Positions 1 through 9,185 of a stretch of 64,000 nt of DNA are shown piece by piece. The notes under the pieces were generated by a model that was given only the letters and a program-made list of their open reading frames with translations, did not search any database and was not told the origin of the DNA. The DNA lies in contig OZ252260.1 in NCBI GenBank assembly GCA_965249925.1, positions 806,001 through 870,000 on the forward strand, read 5' to 3'. The number at the start of each line of letters is the position of its first letter. Position 1 is the first letter of the stretch. A program made the position numbers and the translations under genes. This DNA comes from Hoeflea_A sp965249925 (GTDB lineage Bacteria > Pseudomonadota > Alphaproteobacteria > Rhizobiales > Rhizobiaceae).

Positions 1-166
1 GCTGCCGATCGTCATGGTGCTCCCCGCCACTTTCAAGCAGGATGATGTCCTGGCCAGGTGCTTCCAGTCGAAGGGCGAGCGCGATCCCGGCTGCCCCGGC
101 ACCGACGATACAGATATCGGCTTCAAGCAAAGTGTCTGTCGGGAGTGTCCTACCGTCTATGATCAT
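1..166 (-). CDS. GMC-type FAD-dependent oxidoreductase, N-terminus only (runs off window)
   Basis: Fifty-five residues are visible, read leftward from an ATG at 166. The start reads MIIDGRTLPTDTLLEADI and runs into a Rossmann FAD-binding motif, CIVGAGAAGIALALRL (about residues 18-33), then IILLESGGE at the end of the second beta strand. This dinucleotide-binding arrangement and the LLESGG sequence are typical of GMC-like oxidoreductases found near polysaccharide genes. The substrate cannot be told because the catalytic C-terminal half lies outside the window. No stop occurs in the visible part. It is divergent from the sulfotransferase-like/propeller gene starting at 354, so the two may share a promoter region. 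Confidence 0.75.
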   Translation of the reverse strand, partial: MIIDGRTLPTDTLLEADICIVGAGAAGIALALRLEAPGQDIILLESGGEHHDDRQ

Positions 167-353
167 GATAGAAGCCGGCTGCTCTACGACCCGACATTTC
201 TCGGATACGGCTGTTGCGTTACACCGACTTCTGTACATTCATGGGCACGCTGGTTCAAGCTGGCGACAGCCGACGCTGCGATTCCAGGTTTCAAAGTGAG
301 CAGGCTATATCAACCGATGATGATCACCGCGCAATCCGTGACAGGTGAGCCCA

Positions 354-2002
354 ATGTATGAACCGGAGTCAAACCAAAATGACGCTGCTGATGCAATCAT
401 TACAGAGAGCGTTATGTCGCAATATCTTCAGAACTCACCTTTTCTTGTTTCTCACGGCGGCGTTGCTTCCGACCTGCTTACGGAAAAACTTGGAATCCAA
501 TATCCTGAGGTCTTTGTTGGGCCGAAAAAACGTCCGTTCGGAGGCGCGGTTGTGCATTCGCCCTATCCTCCAAGAACCGGTCCGAGTCTGGGAATCTACC
601 TGTTCGGCGATCTCCTGAATGCCATTGTTTCGCAGATTCCCCATCATCCGGACAACCCGAGAAAGATTGTGAACAGCGAGAGTTATCCGGAGTTTCACTC
701 CCTGGAGAAATTGTTGTCTTACGAGGAGGACGACCGTTTGGAATCAAGTCACAGTTTCGCAACTTTGGCGCTGCGCATGTGGACTATCCGATTGTGTTCG
801 TCAATCAACCCCACCTAGAGGATGTCTATCCGACGCTCAGGGATCTTCTGAACCTTGGACCTGATACGTGGGTCGATGAACGTCGCGGTTCCACCTGGAG
901 GAGCCTCGCCGCCCCAGTTAGAGAGCGACTGGTGAAGGTTTACGGTGAGCTGGCCGAACACATGGATCAGCTGCCTGGCATTGTCATAAAGTATCCGTCG
1001 TCGACACTGGATGAGGAAAGCGGTCTCAAAGACAGCGCAATTCAATCAATGGTCTCCCTATGTCATTACACCTCTACCGCTCGTAGACTCATCGACAATA
1101 CTCAATCGGCACGGGGGTCGTTGACGGATCGGGTTAGCCGAACCAAACACGTGCTTTTCCAGGATGACGGGAAAATATGCTTGAATATCCGTAACGATAA
1201 GCTCACTGAAGATAACAATTTTATCTCTTCATCCATCGGCTTCGTGTTAATATTTAAAGAAGATAAAGCGCTCGACCCAGAACAATACAGCGATGCCAAT
1301 ATCATTGAGCATCGGAACGCAGTCACCTTTGGCTCCAGTCACACACATACAGGTTTTGAGGACAAAAGGTTCGTGCGATATATGGGCCGAAACATCATTT
1401 TTGCCAATGCATTTTTGGAAAACGGTCACAGGCGAATGTTTCAATACGATTGTGTTGATAATATATGCAAACAAATTACCGTAAGTGATTTCCCGCTGAA
1501 CGACACTGAAAAAAATTGGGCCCCATTTGTAAAAGATGGAGTTCTCCATTTGATATATTCCATCAATCCGCTGGTTGTTTTTCGCGAATGCTTGCCGCTC
1601 TCCGGAGACTATGTAGTCGCACATGCTGGATCTTCCGAGGGAAACATTCGTTCGGACTATCCATGGGGCAGCACGCCCCTGATTCCGTGGATATCTGATT
1701 ACTTCGTTGGTTTTGCGCACTCAAGGATGCCGTGGAGGTCGGTTCCTCTTGCCCTGGACACAGAAAGATGGAAGGTCGCTTTCGGCTCGCCGGTGCAATT
1801 TGAACAACCCGCAGAGGCGGTACCATGGAGGGGAAAGTCCGTACAGTTCCCATACCATCTGGAAATCAAGGGGTCAGAACCAATCCTGTACGTGGAATGC
1901 GAAGATCGACACAGCGTGGCGTACAGTCTCGATATCCCGATGTTCTGCGAGGAGATGAGCCGGCTGATTGCACGCCTCAATGGTTCGCGGACAGCCTTGT
2001 GA
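354..2002 (+). pseudogene. Sulfotransferase-like domain plus five-bladed beta-propeller protein, frameshifted near 732
   Basis: Two overlapping reading frames make one protein. The first (ATG at 354; GTG at 345 also possible) carries a P-loop-like start, FLVSHGGVASDLLTEKLG, and a GIYLFGDLLNAIVS segment like the PAPS-binding half of sulfotransferases. Homology continues in the frame shifted by -1 from about 734 (PFGIKSQFRNF, then DYPIVFV and GSTWRSLAAPVRERL), which ends that domain. From about 1150 a five-bladed propeller follows with FEDKRFVRYMGRN and the signature EKNWAPFVKDG, as in GH43/GH32/GH130-fold proteins. One base is missing, or two are extra, between about 725 and 735. The cause may be a true mutation or an assembly error. 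The DNA is more AT-rich than its right neighbours, suggesting transfer. The role is unproven; glycan modification is a guess. Confidence 0.65.
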
Positions 2003-2162
2003 ATACTGCCGTTTGCCGAGCATGCAGCGAAAACCCGCTCTGGCCCACGATGAGGTATGCCGCAGATAGGCGAACGTCCGAGATGGGCGGACAATCGCCC
2101 GAAAAGCGTTTGAGGTCGCTCTTTGTTCCGGTATCCTGAAGTGCACAATCCGGAAGACTGAT

Positions 2163-3188
2163 ATGCAAGCATTGCCGATGCAGCCTGTCGATGATCCCGC
2201 CGATTGGGTCGGGTCGGATCTGGCGTCGAAGAAAGACTGGTTGTTCACGCTCAGTGACCGGGAGATTTCCGATCTCGTCGATATGGCGCGGGGCGTCCGG
2301 CCGAGGCTGAAAGAGGACGCCGATCTGCTGCTCGACACGACGCGATCGGATTTCGACCTGGGCGTCTTCGGCGACACCCTGGACGCCGTTTACGCGACGT
2401 TGAAGGACGGATTGGGCATCGCGCTGATCCGTGGACTGCCGATCGACGACCTGGACCGGATTGAGACGGCAACGATTTACTGGGGCATCGGAACCCATCT
2501 CGGAGACGCCACCCCCAACAATCCCGAAGGGGACCTGCTGGGACATATCACCGATCTTGGAAAAACCCAGAAAGATCCGAACAGCCGGGGTTACCAGACC
2601 CGGGAGCTGATGGACTATCACTGCGACCAATGCGACTTGGTGGGTCTGTTGTGCCTGCGGACGGCCAAGTCGGGCGGGGTGTCGATGGTCGCCAGTTCCG
2701 TTGCCATGTTCAACGCGCTGCTGGACCGGCATCCCGACTATGCGGCGGCACTGACGGAGCCGCTCTACTGGACCAAGCACGGCGAATATGGCGAAGGCGA
2801 ATTGCCCTATTATCAAAGCCCGGTCTTCAACTTCTTCGATGGCCGCATCTGCACGTCCTTCGGGCCGAAGCACATTCAAAAGGGACATGAACTGCCGGGA
2901 ACGCCGGCATTGACCGACCTGCAGCGGGCGGCCATCCGGACGGCGGAAGCCATCGCCCATGAATCGCGCTTCGAGATGGTGCTTGAAAAAGGCGACATGC
3001 AGTTTGCCAACAATTACGTGACGCTCCACACGCGCTCCGAATATCAGGATTTCGACGATCCGGCGCTCAAAAGGCTGTTGTGGCGGCTGTGGCTGATGAA
3101 CCCGAACCTGCGCCATCGAACCGCCTATTCCATGCAATGGCAGGGCGGCGTCAAACTTGGCGCCGGGGCGCGGCGGATCCGCATCTGA
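2163..3188 (+). CDS. TauD/TfdA-family Fe(II)/2-oxoglutarate-dependent dioxygenase
   Basis: A 341-residue protein of usual length for the TauD/TfdA (gamma-butyrobetaine hydroxylase-like) fold. The iron site is visible: His153-Cys-Asp155 in DYHCDQCDLVGLLCL, and the distal His289 in NNYVTLHTRSEY. An Arg at about 308 in LLWRLWL would bind the 2-oxoglutarate carboxylate. Such enzymes hydroxylate an unactivated carbon with O2 and release succinate and CO2; the substrate here is unknown. It converges tail to tail with the dctPQM operon (12-bp gap), so a link to the TRAP substrate is possible but rests only on position. Confidence 0.88.
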   Translation: MQALPMQPVDDPADWVGSDLASKKDWLFTLSDREISDLVDMARGVRPRLKEDADLLLDTTRSDFDLGVFGDTLDAVYATLKDGLGIALIRGLPIDDLDRIETATIYWGIGTHLGDATPNNPEGDLLGHITDLGKTQKDPNSRGYQTRELMDYHCDQCDLVGLLCLRTAKSGGVSMVASSVAMFNALLDRHPDYAAALTEPLYWTKHGEYGEGELPYYQSPVFNFFDGRICTSFGPKHIQKGHELPGTPALTDLQRAAIRTAEAIAHESRFEMVLEKGDMQFANNYVTLHTRSEYQDFDDPALKRLLWRLWLMNPNLRHRTAYSMQWQGGVKLGAGARRIRI

Positions 3189-3200
3189 CGCGCCGGTTCG

Positions 3201-4490
3201 CTACATCATCGACGGCAGGAACAAGGCGATGGCCGGAACCAGCGCCAGCAGGATGATGCGGAAGATATCGGCGACCCAAAACGGTGTCACACCGCGGAAG
3301 ATGGTTCCGACCGATACGTCCCTCAAGACCCCCTTCAGCACGAAGACATTCATGCCGATCGGCGGTGTGATCAGGCTGATTTCGGTGGCCACGACGACCA
3401 GGATGCCGAACCAGATCAGGTCGAAGCCGAGCCCCTGAACGAGCGGCGCGAAAATCGGCACCGTCAGCAGGATCATCGACAGCGATTCGAACACGCAGCC
3501 GAGGATCAGATAGATCGCCAGGATCACGAAGATCACGCCGAGCGGCGGGAAGTCGAACCCCTGGGCGATGTTCAACAGCGCATCGGGCAGCCCGGCCCGG
3601 TTCACAAAGTTGGAAAAGATCATCGCACCGAACACGACCAGGAACAGCTTGGCCGTGGTCATGGCGGTTTCCCGCGCCACTTCCAACAGCACCCGCAAGC
3701 TGAGCGCGCCGCGGAAATAGGCGATGGCGATCGAGCCGGCGGCGCCCATGCCTGCGGCCTCCGTCGGTGTGAAGGCGCCGACATAGATGCCGCCGATCAC
3801 GAAGATGAACAGGCCAAGCGTTGTCCACACGTCGCGCAGCGCGACAAGCCGCTCGCGCCAGGTCGATTTCCCCCCTGCCGGGCCGGCCGCCGGGTTGCGC
3901 GTCACGACGAAGAGGACGGCGGCAAGGTAGAACAGCACGCCGAGGATGCCCGGCAGAACCCCGGCAATGAACAGCTTTCCCACCGACGCGTTGGTGATCA
4001 GGCCGTAGATCACCAGAATCACCGACGGCGGGATCAGGATGCCCAGTGTGCCGCCGGCGGCGATCGACGCCGTGGCCAGCGAGTCGTCGTATTTGTAGCG
4101 CCGCATCTCGGGCATCGACACTTTCGACATGGTCGCCGCTGTCGCCAGCGACGATCCGCAAATCGCCGAGAACATGCCGCAGGCGACGATGGTTGACATC
4201 GCCAACCCGCCCTTGCGGTGGCCGAGGAAGGCGTAAGCCGCGCGGTAAAGTTCTTTGGCCATGCCGCCGCGATCGACCATCAGGCCCATCAGGATGAACA
4301 GCGGCACGACCGACAGGCCATAGGATTGCCCGCTGTCGATCACCAGCCGGGCGGCGTTCGCCATGCCGGCGCGGTAGTTGGACAATTCGGAAAAGCCGAC
4401 AAGGCCGACAATGCCCAATGCGACGCCCAGCGGCATGCGCAGGAAGGCAAACACCAGGACGATGGCAAAGCCGATGAGCGCGATTGTCAT
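3201..4490 (-). CDS. dctM: TRAP transporter large permease, DctM family
   Basis: A 429-residue, highly hydrophobic protein with the DctM layout: MPLGVALGIVG near the start, the conserved AICGSSLATAATM segment around residues 110-122, GGTLGILIPPS, AFTPTEAAGMGA and ISLITPPIGMNVFVLKG near the C-terminus. Together with DctQ and DctP it makes a sodium-driven TRAP importer for a carboxylate-type solute. The start overlaps the dctQ stop by 4 bases (ATGA), implying translational coupling. It is the last gene of a three-gene operon. Confidence 0.95.
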   Translation of the reverse strand: MTIALIGFAIVLVFAFLRMPLGVALGIVGLVGFSELSNYRAGMANAARLVIDSGQSYGLSVVPLFILMGLMVDRGGMAKELYRAAYAFLGHRKGGLAMSTIVACGMFSAICGSSLATAATMSKVSMPEMRRYKYDDSLATASIAAGGTLGILIPPSVILVIYGLITNASVGKLFIAGVLPGILGVLFYLAAVLFVVTRNPAAGPAGGKSTWRERLVALRDVWTTLGLFIFVIGGIYVGAFTPTEAAGMGAAGSIAIAYFRGALSLRVLLEVARETAMTTAKLFLVVFGAMIFSNFVNRAGLPDALLNIAQGFDFPPLGVIFVILAIYLILGCVFESLSMILLTVPIFAPLVQGLGFDLIWFGILVVVATEISLITPPIGMNVFVLKGVLRDVSVGTIFRGVTPFWVADIFRIILLALVPAIALFLPSMM

Positions 4491-5014
4491 ACGCCTTCCT
4501 CGTGGGATTCGGCGTCAACCTTGCCCGGCGTCGACAGGAGCAAAAGCAATCTGAGCGCCGACATCACCGCCGCGGCGAACAGCGACAGGGTGATGAACCC
4601 GACGATGGGCCAGCGCGGAATGGCGAGATATTCGGTGACATCCTCATCCTCGAATGCGCGAACCGCATAGTCATAGACCCGGTCGCCGATGCGATAGGCC
4701 ACATAGGTGATGACCGCCAGGATGACGATCGACACGATCCAGGCCAGCCAGCCGCGCCGGAAGATCGGGATCAGATCGACGATGATGTGGTCATTGCGGA
4801 GGAACATCAGCGGGAACGAGAAAAAGATGATGCCGGCCATGCAAATGCGGACCAGTTCCACCGCCCCGGTGACGGGGCTCCGGAAGAAATAGCGGCCGAT
4901 CACATCGGCCACCGTCAACGCGACAAGCGCCAGCAGGACCACGGCCGCGACATTGGCGAAAAAGAGGCCGGCCCCATTGGCCAGCCCCTGTGTCTTGATC
5001 AGGAAGTTTCGCAT
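4487..5014 (-). CDS. dctQ: TRAP transporter small permease, DctQ family
   Basis: A 175-residue protein with four predicted membrane spans. The middle ADVIGRYFFRSPVTGAVELV segment and the following LMFLRNDHIIVDLI are DctQ hallmarks. It associates with DctM and helps dock the binding protein. It lies 18 bp downstream of dctP and overlaps dctM by 4 bases. The C-terminal 25 residues are polar, as usual. Confidence 0.93.
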   Translation of the reverse strand: MRNFLIKTQGLANGAGLFFANVAAVVLLALVALTVADVIGRYFFRSPVTGAVELVRICMAGIIFFSFPLMFLRNDHIIVDLIPIFRRGWLAWIVSIVILAVITYVAYRIGDRVYDYAVRAFEDEDVTEYLAIPRWPIVGFITLSLFAAAVMSALRLLLLLSTPGKVDAESHEEGV

Positions 5015-5032
5015 CTGCGAAGTCCGCCGGCC

Positions 5033-6037
5033 TCAGTTGATGTTGGACTTTAAAAACTCCAGCGCAGCGGCGGCATCGACGCCCTTGGCGTTGACCTCTT
5101 CCAGAACGGCGGCTTCGATACCGGCCGTCTTTTCCTTGTAATAGGCGCGCTGGTCCTCATCCATCTCGATGATCTGAAGGCCGTTTTCGCTGACCGCCAT
5201 TTCCTTGCCATAGGCATCCGCCTCGTCCCAGACCTTGCCGATCCAGCGGGACATTTCCACGCCGCGCATGTCGTCGATGCACTTGCGGTGGGCATCCGAC
5301 AGGCCGTCATAGGTGTCCGAGTTCATCAGCAGACCGAAGGACGTCGTATACATGCCATCCGGATTGATATAGCTGTATTTGGCCAGTTCGGCGATTTTGA
5401 AGGCATACATGGTCTCCATCGGGAAAAACACGCCCTCGGCGACACCCGATGCCAGCGTCTCATAGACGGCCGGCGCCGGCACGTTGACACCGGCGACGCC
5501 CAGCGCGGAGCCGATCATGTTGGCCACGCCGCCGCCGACGCGCAGTTTCAGCCCGTCAACCGACCGATAGCCGTCATCCAGCGGCTGCAGCGTGTTCAAC
5601 TGGCCGGGACCATGCACGAAGTTCGCCAGAACCTCGACGCCCTTGGCTTCCCCGGCGTCTTCGAGGAATTTTTCGAACGTCTTCTGATAGGCGACCGAAA
5701 TCTGCTCGGCATTGCCCGGGATGCCAGGCAGTTCGGCCAGTTTGGTTGTGACGAACTTGCCCGGCGTGTAGCCATGGACGATCCAGCTGATATCGGCCAC
5801 ACCGTCGCGGACCGTGTCGTACTGGGCCGGCGGCGGAGCCAGACCGTATTCGACCTTGAGGCTGAGATCGCCGCCGGAGCATTCCTGCAGCATCTCGTTG
5901 ATGCGCGGGAACGTGGTTGCGTTCATATTGTGGTTGGGGCTCGCCCACGACGAAACGGTTAACACCGTTTCCGCATTGGCGGCCGATATCCCGACCGAAA
6001 GTGTGATCGCGGTCGCGCAAAGAGCCAGCTTGTTCAT
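5033..6037 (-). CDS. dctP: TRAP transporter periplasmic solute-binding protein, DctP family
   Basis: A 334-residue protein with a clear signal peptide (cleavage after residue 22, in SAANA-ETVLT). It has DctP features: TVSSWASPNHNMN at the start, GVADISWIVHGYTPGKF, LKLRVGGGVANMI with the substrate-carboxylate-binding Arg, and AVYETLASGVAEGVFFPMETM. It captures a carboxylate in the periplasm for DctQM. A GGGAGG ribosome-binding site lies directly upstream. It leads the operon dctP-dctQ-dctM. The ligand cannot be read from sequence. Confidence 0.93.
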   Translation of the reverse strand: MNKLALCATAITLSVGISAANAETVLTVSSWASPNHNMNATTFPRINEMLQECSGGDLSLKVEYGLAPPPAQYDTVRDGVADISWIVHGYTPGKFVTTKLAELPGIPGNAEQISVAYQKTFEKFLEDAGEAKGVEVLANFVHGPGQLNTLQPLDDGYRSVDGLKLRVGGGVANMIGSALGVAGVNVPAPAVYETLASGVAEGVFFPMETMYAFKIAELAKYSYINPDGMYTTSFGLLMNSDTYDGLSDAHRKCIDDMRGVEMSRWIGKVWDEADAYGKEMAVSENGLQIIEMDEDQRAYYKEKTAGIEAAVLEEVNAKGVDAAAALEFLKSNIN

Positions 6038-6339
6038 GTATTCCTCCCTTTTGTTTTTCCGTCACACGGCACTCTAACTTGAACCAAGGACCCGGCGCCG
6101 ACAAGTTTTACGAAAGCTGAATGGCGGTTCCGTGCCTGAAATCAAATTCTGCCACATCGTTGCGATCCTTGGCAGTCTTCGATGGATTGGGCTCGAAAAG
6201 CAGGGGCAAAGTCCTGTGGCGTCGACGTCCGATGTGTCCGTTTGCCGTCTTTTGTGCCCCGTGCGGCGCATGGCTGTTCCGCATCAAACCTGGGTGTTCG
6301 GATTTTGCAGAATCATAGCGTCTGCGACATATGACCCGT
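6038..6339. other. Intergenic region upstream of dctP
   Basis: This holds the leftward promoter and leader of dctP and the 3' side of the GNAT gene. I see no convincing coding sequence: the short open frames here lack family features. No repeat core is present. Confidence 0.5.
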
Positions 6340-6774
6340 TTATTGTCGCGTCAGATAGCCGTCCGAAAACGCTTTTGCCGGATCTTCAAATATCGCCATT
6401 GCCGTTGTCATCCTTCGGAAACCAAACTTCTCATAAAGCGGTTCTTTTCCGGGAGCGGCATAAAGAATGATTTTCTCATGAAGCTTCGATTTGTCGACCA
6501 GCCTCTGGATTATGTGTCTTCCCAAACCTCTTCCCTGGTGGCTTGGGAGAACGGCAATGTCGCACAAACAGGCGCAATCTGCACCGTCAGCCAACACCCG
6601 CCCGGCGCCAACGACTCTACCACCGTCAAAAACAAAGCATCTGAACATGCTGTTCGAAAACACTTGCTCCAATTTAAGTGGGTTCCGCTCCCCTAAGGGT
6701 GCCAGTCGATAGAGCTCTGCAAGGTCATCCCAATCTATTTCGGCAAGTTCATCTGTCCAAGTAACCGCCAACAC
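6340..6774 (-). CDS. GNAT-family N-acetyltransferase
   Basis: A 144-residue protein from a GTG at 6774, preceded by AAGGA five bases upstream. The frame stays open to 7014, but that extension has no family similarity and this start gives normal GNAT length. The acetyl-CoA motif A is clear: ACLCDIAVLPSHQGRGLG followed by RHIIQRLVD, and then YEKFGFRRM near the end. It transfers an acetyl group from acetyl-CoA to an unknown amine. It stands alone between intergenic stretches. Confidence 0.85.
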   Translation of the reverse strand: MLAVTWTDELAEIDWDDLAELYRLAPLGERNPLKLEQVFSNSMFRCFVFDGGRVVGAGRVLADGADCACLCDIAVLPSHQGRGLGRHIIQRLVDKSKLHEKIILYAAPGKEPLYEKFGFRRMTTAMAIFEDPAKAFSDGYLTRQ

Positions 6775-7136
6775 CAGTTTCCTTCGCGAAATAGGCAACA
6801 CATCCGAAGACGATAGGAACAACTTGTTTTGTCTGCAATGGGCTGATTCCGTTGCAGGCTCCTGATTCCTATCGTGCGAAGCCGACATTCGGAACACCGA
6901 ACGTCCGAGCATACGCCGCACCACCGCATGGCAGAAACGGGCCGAAATTGCCGAGGTTGCGCTATACGAAGTCCCAAGACGACGTGAACCACGCAACAAG
7001 CACTTGAGCCTCACAGAAGTTCGGTGGCAAATTACCGCCTGTGGGTCATATCAATCCACCCGGCGCGGGGACATGAGGCGTTGCGGGCGCTGCATAGAAA
7101 AGGGGAAAGCCAATTTCAGAACTCAACTTTCAAAAG
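6775..7136. other. Intergenic region with no confident gene
   Basis: About 360 bases between two divergent genes. Open frames on both strands show no domain pattern. It must contain the promoters of the flanking GNAT gene and the NTF2-like gene. No copy of the dispersed repeat was recognised. Confidence 0.45.
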
Positions 7137-7574
7137 ATGACAAAGGCGGAAGTTATCGCCGCGCAGCGTGCTTGGGCAAAATACGTTATCGAGCAGGACG
7201 TCGAAAAACTCCTGGATCTTTATGATTTCGGAACACCTGATGAACCTCTGTTGTTCAAGCCTACCCTGGCGGATGTCATTCGGCTCGACAGAGCTGGCGC
7301 AAGATCGTATTTCGTCGGTGGTGATCCGAACTACCCGCACGATCAAGGCTTTCTTAATCGAGGCTGGAAGCGCGTGGAATTCCAAAGCGCTGTGGGACCG
7401 ATCTTGAAGGCCGGTGGTCTGGGTTACAAGGATATGGGGCACTACACCTTTATTGATGGCGATGGCAACGCGACCCGTGCCGACTACACCTTCGCTTATC
7501 ACAAGCTCGATGGACGCGTGCTGATCTCGCTGCACCATTCCTCTCTGACATGGCTTCCGCCGGTGGAGGCCTGA
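7137..7574 (+). CDS. NTF2-like (SnoaL/CaMKII-association-domain type) protein
   Basis: A 145-residue, single-domain protein of cone-shaped NTF2-like type. The start VIAAQRAWAKYVIEQDVEKL forms the opening helix, followed by LYDFGTPDEPLLFKPT and a C-terminal sheet (GHYTFIDGDGNATRADYTFAY, HHSSLTWL). The YTF/HHSS ending resembles the association domain of calmodulin kinase II and its bacterial relatives. Members are enzymes or small-molecule binders; the role here is unknown. The ATG at 7137 is the first in frame. Confidence 0.7.
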   Translation: MTKAEVIAAQRAWAKYVIEQDVEKLLDLYDFGTPDEPLLFKPTLADVIRLDRAGARSYFVGGDPNYPHDQGFLNRGWKRVEFQSAVGPILKAGGLGYKDMGHYTFIDGDGNATRADYTFAYHKLDGRVLISLHHSSLTWLPPVEA

Positions 7575-7677
7575 TACGGCATCTGCAGCCACAGCCGCAC
7601 TAACGACCTCGACAACCGCACTCTGCTATCGTGGCGGAAGTTATCATCGGTGTGTTGCCGGTTTTGAGGAGGCTGCC

Positions 7678-8091
7678 TTGGAGATCAGGAAAGCGATTAC
7701 GCCAGATGAAATCGCCCGTGCAGTCACAATAGATGAAGCTCTCCTTGGTTCGAATGACAGAGCTGACTACATCACGTCAGTGGCTGAAAACGGTGGCTTG
7801 AGCGTCGCCGCGTTGCATGGCGAAGTCCAAGCCTTCTGCTGCCTTGATCACGGTTACTTCTTTGGCAAGCCCTTCATTTCTCTGCTGATCGTCTCTCCCG
7901 ATGCAAGAAGACTTGGCCTGGGGGCGGGCTTGCTTTCGCATAACGCAAGCGCGTACCCAGAGGTCTGGACGTCCACCAACCAATCAAACTCCGCTATGCG
8001 CAAGCTGCTCGACAAGGCGGGGTGGCGATACTGTGGTGCACTAAGCGGCCTTGACCAAGGCGATCCTGAGCACTTCTACAGGACTGCTTGA
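7678..8091 (+). CDS. GNAT-family N-acetyltransferase
   Basis: A 137-residue protein starting at TTG 7678, chosen because AGGAGG lies six bases upstream. Motif A is ISLLIVSPDARRLGLGAGLL; the C-terminal part NSAMRKLLDKAGWRYCG matches the usual second half. The glycine-rich pyrophosphate loop reads RRLGLG instead of the common Q/RxxGxG/A form but is compatible. The substrate is unknown. It is the gene just before the first copy of the dispersed repeat. Confidence 0.82.
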   Translation: MEIRKAITPDEIARAVTIDEALLGSNDRADYITSVAENGGLSVAALHGEVQAFCCLDHGYFFGKPFISLLIVSPDARRLGLGAGLLSHNASAYPEVWTSTNQSNSAMRKLLDKAGWRYCGALSGLDQGDPEHFYRTA

Positions 8092-8100
8092 AAGGCGCTA

Positions 8101-8140
8101 TGGGCGCAATGCGGACGAATCCCGCGTCGCGAAGGATCCC
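8101..8140 (+). repeat. Dispersed intergenic repeat, left-end fragment (copy A)
   Basis: Shares about 40 bases with the left part of copies B, C and D, including CAATGCGGACGAATCCCGCG and the following GGATCCC, then diverges. It begins ten bases after the GNAT stop codon. Confidence 0.75.
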
Positions 8141-8352
8141 ACAAAGCGGGCTTTCGCTGCGAGTGGGTAAATGGCTGCTTCAGTTGGCCGCGACTGCTCC
8201 TTCGCTGGTCTTCCGGCGTACACAAATCGCTCACAAGTTGTTGAAGTAACAATGGTTTGTGCGAGAGTTCATTTCCTGCCCAGGTGAATATCAGTCTAGG
8301 TCTTCGAGGTGGAGAAGGGGTGGAAACTGTCACAATCGAAAAGGATATGACT

Positions 8353-8784
8353 ATGAAAAAACACCTGACCTTGTTCGCAGCAGCCGCGTTGGCGGGCTTA
8401 TCGGCTCTTCCGGCTTTCGCCGGCAATCAGCTTGCCGTGGCGATCGGTGGCTACGACACGGTTTCCTATCACGATGGGACTCCGGCCCAGGGTCAAGCAC
8501 GGTTCAATCACTTCTGGAACGGCGCGATCTGGTATTTCACGTCCGAGGAAAATCGCGACAAGTTCGCGGCCGATCCCGCACAATATGCACCAGCTTACGA
8601 CGGCTATTGTTCATGGGCGGCCAGCCAGGGATACAAGGCTCCCGGCGATCCGTCGGTCTGGGAAGTCGTGGACGGCACGCTCTACGTTCAGGTTCATCCA
8701 CGCGCGCAGGAGCTCTGGCAAGCGGACACGCCAAAGTACATCGAAGATGCCAACACCAACTGGCCGCGCATCCACCCGTTTTGA
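8353..8784 (+). CDS. Secreted YHS-domain protein
   Basis: A 143-residue protein from the ATG at 8353, which has AAGGA seven bases upstream and starts a clean signal peptide (MKKHLTLF to PAFA, cleaved near residue 22). The mature part is one YHS domain: GGYDTVSYHDGTPAQGQARF, then IWYFTSEENRDKFAADPAQY and the DGYCSWAASQGY segment. YHS domains are thought to bind metals or haem; periplasmic forms have no settled function. The frame is open to 8257, but that part is not signal-like. A strong terminator follows 15 bases after the stop, so it is probably a single-gene unit. Confidence 0.85.
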   Translation: MKKHLTLFAAAALAGLSALPAFAGNQLAVAIGGYDTVSYHDGTPAQGQARFNHFWNGAIWYFTSEENRDKFAADPAQYAPAYDGYCSWAASQGYKAPGDPSVWEVVDGTLYVQVHPRAQELWQADTPKYIEDANTNWPRIHPF

Positions 8785-8799
8785 GCTGTCATACAGCCA

Positions 8800-8824
8800 G
8801 GGGGCGCGGACGCGCCCCCTTTTT
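8800..8824 (+). terminator. Rho-independent terminator after the YHS gene
   Basis: Perfect 8-bp GC stem GGGGGCGC/GCGCCCCC with a 4-base loop (8808-8811), followed at once by five T residues. Confidence 0.92.
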
Positions 8825-9185
8825 CCGTCCAGGTGCCTTTAAATCCATCCCCGATTTCCCCTCAATCCTGTGACAGTGTGCGCGTCGCAGCCAATATCCA
8901 AACTGGGCTTTTTCCGGAAGTTTCTCTCATCACAACAAATATGGAATGGGACCGGAACTCGCCGCCCTTTGCTGCCGTTCGCCATTCAACTCGGCTGCTG
9001 TTTCGCAATCCACCGAAAGCGACTCTTGCTGCGAAATCAAGCCCCACTTGAATTCACACATCGCGGACTTTGCTGCCGTTTACCGCGTCGACTCCAATGG
9101 CTGCTATTCGGGTTCGGGGTCTGTCGTGTGCATTGCAGCGGGTTACGAACCGATGGTAGGTTTCAAGCGACGATAGGATGTCGTA
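8825..9185. other. Intergenic stretch with repeat-like debris
   Basis: No gene was recognised. The 13-mer CTTTGCTGCCGTT occurs twice exactly 100 bases apart (8968 and 9068), with similar surroundings, suggesting a decayed duplicated element different from the 160-bp repeat family. Confidence 0.45.

Noticed and set aside
725..740. Programmed ribosomal frameshift in the propeller gene
   Set aside because: No slippery heptamer or downstream structure is evident; simple mutation or sequencing error is more likely.
1977..3137. 386-codon open frame on the minus strand over the dioxygenase gene
   Set aside because: Antisense shadow of a GC-rich gene; no domain pattern, and the plus-strand frame has all catalytic residues.
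3151..4518. 455-codon minus-strand frame overlapping dctM
   Set aside because: Arg- and His-rich out-of-phase reading of dctM; the DctM frame is unmistakable.
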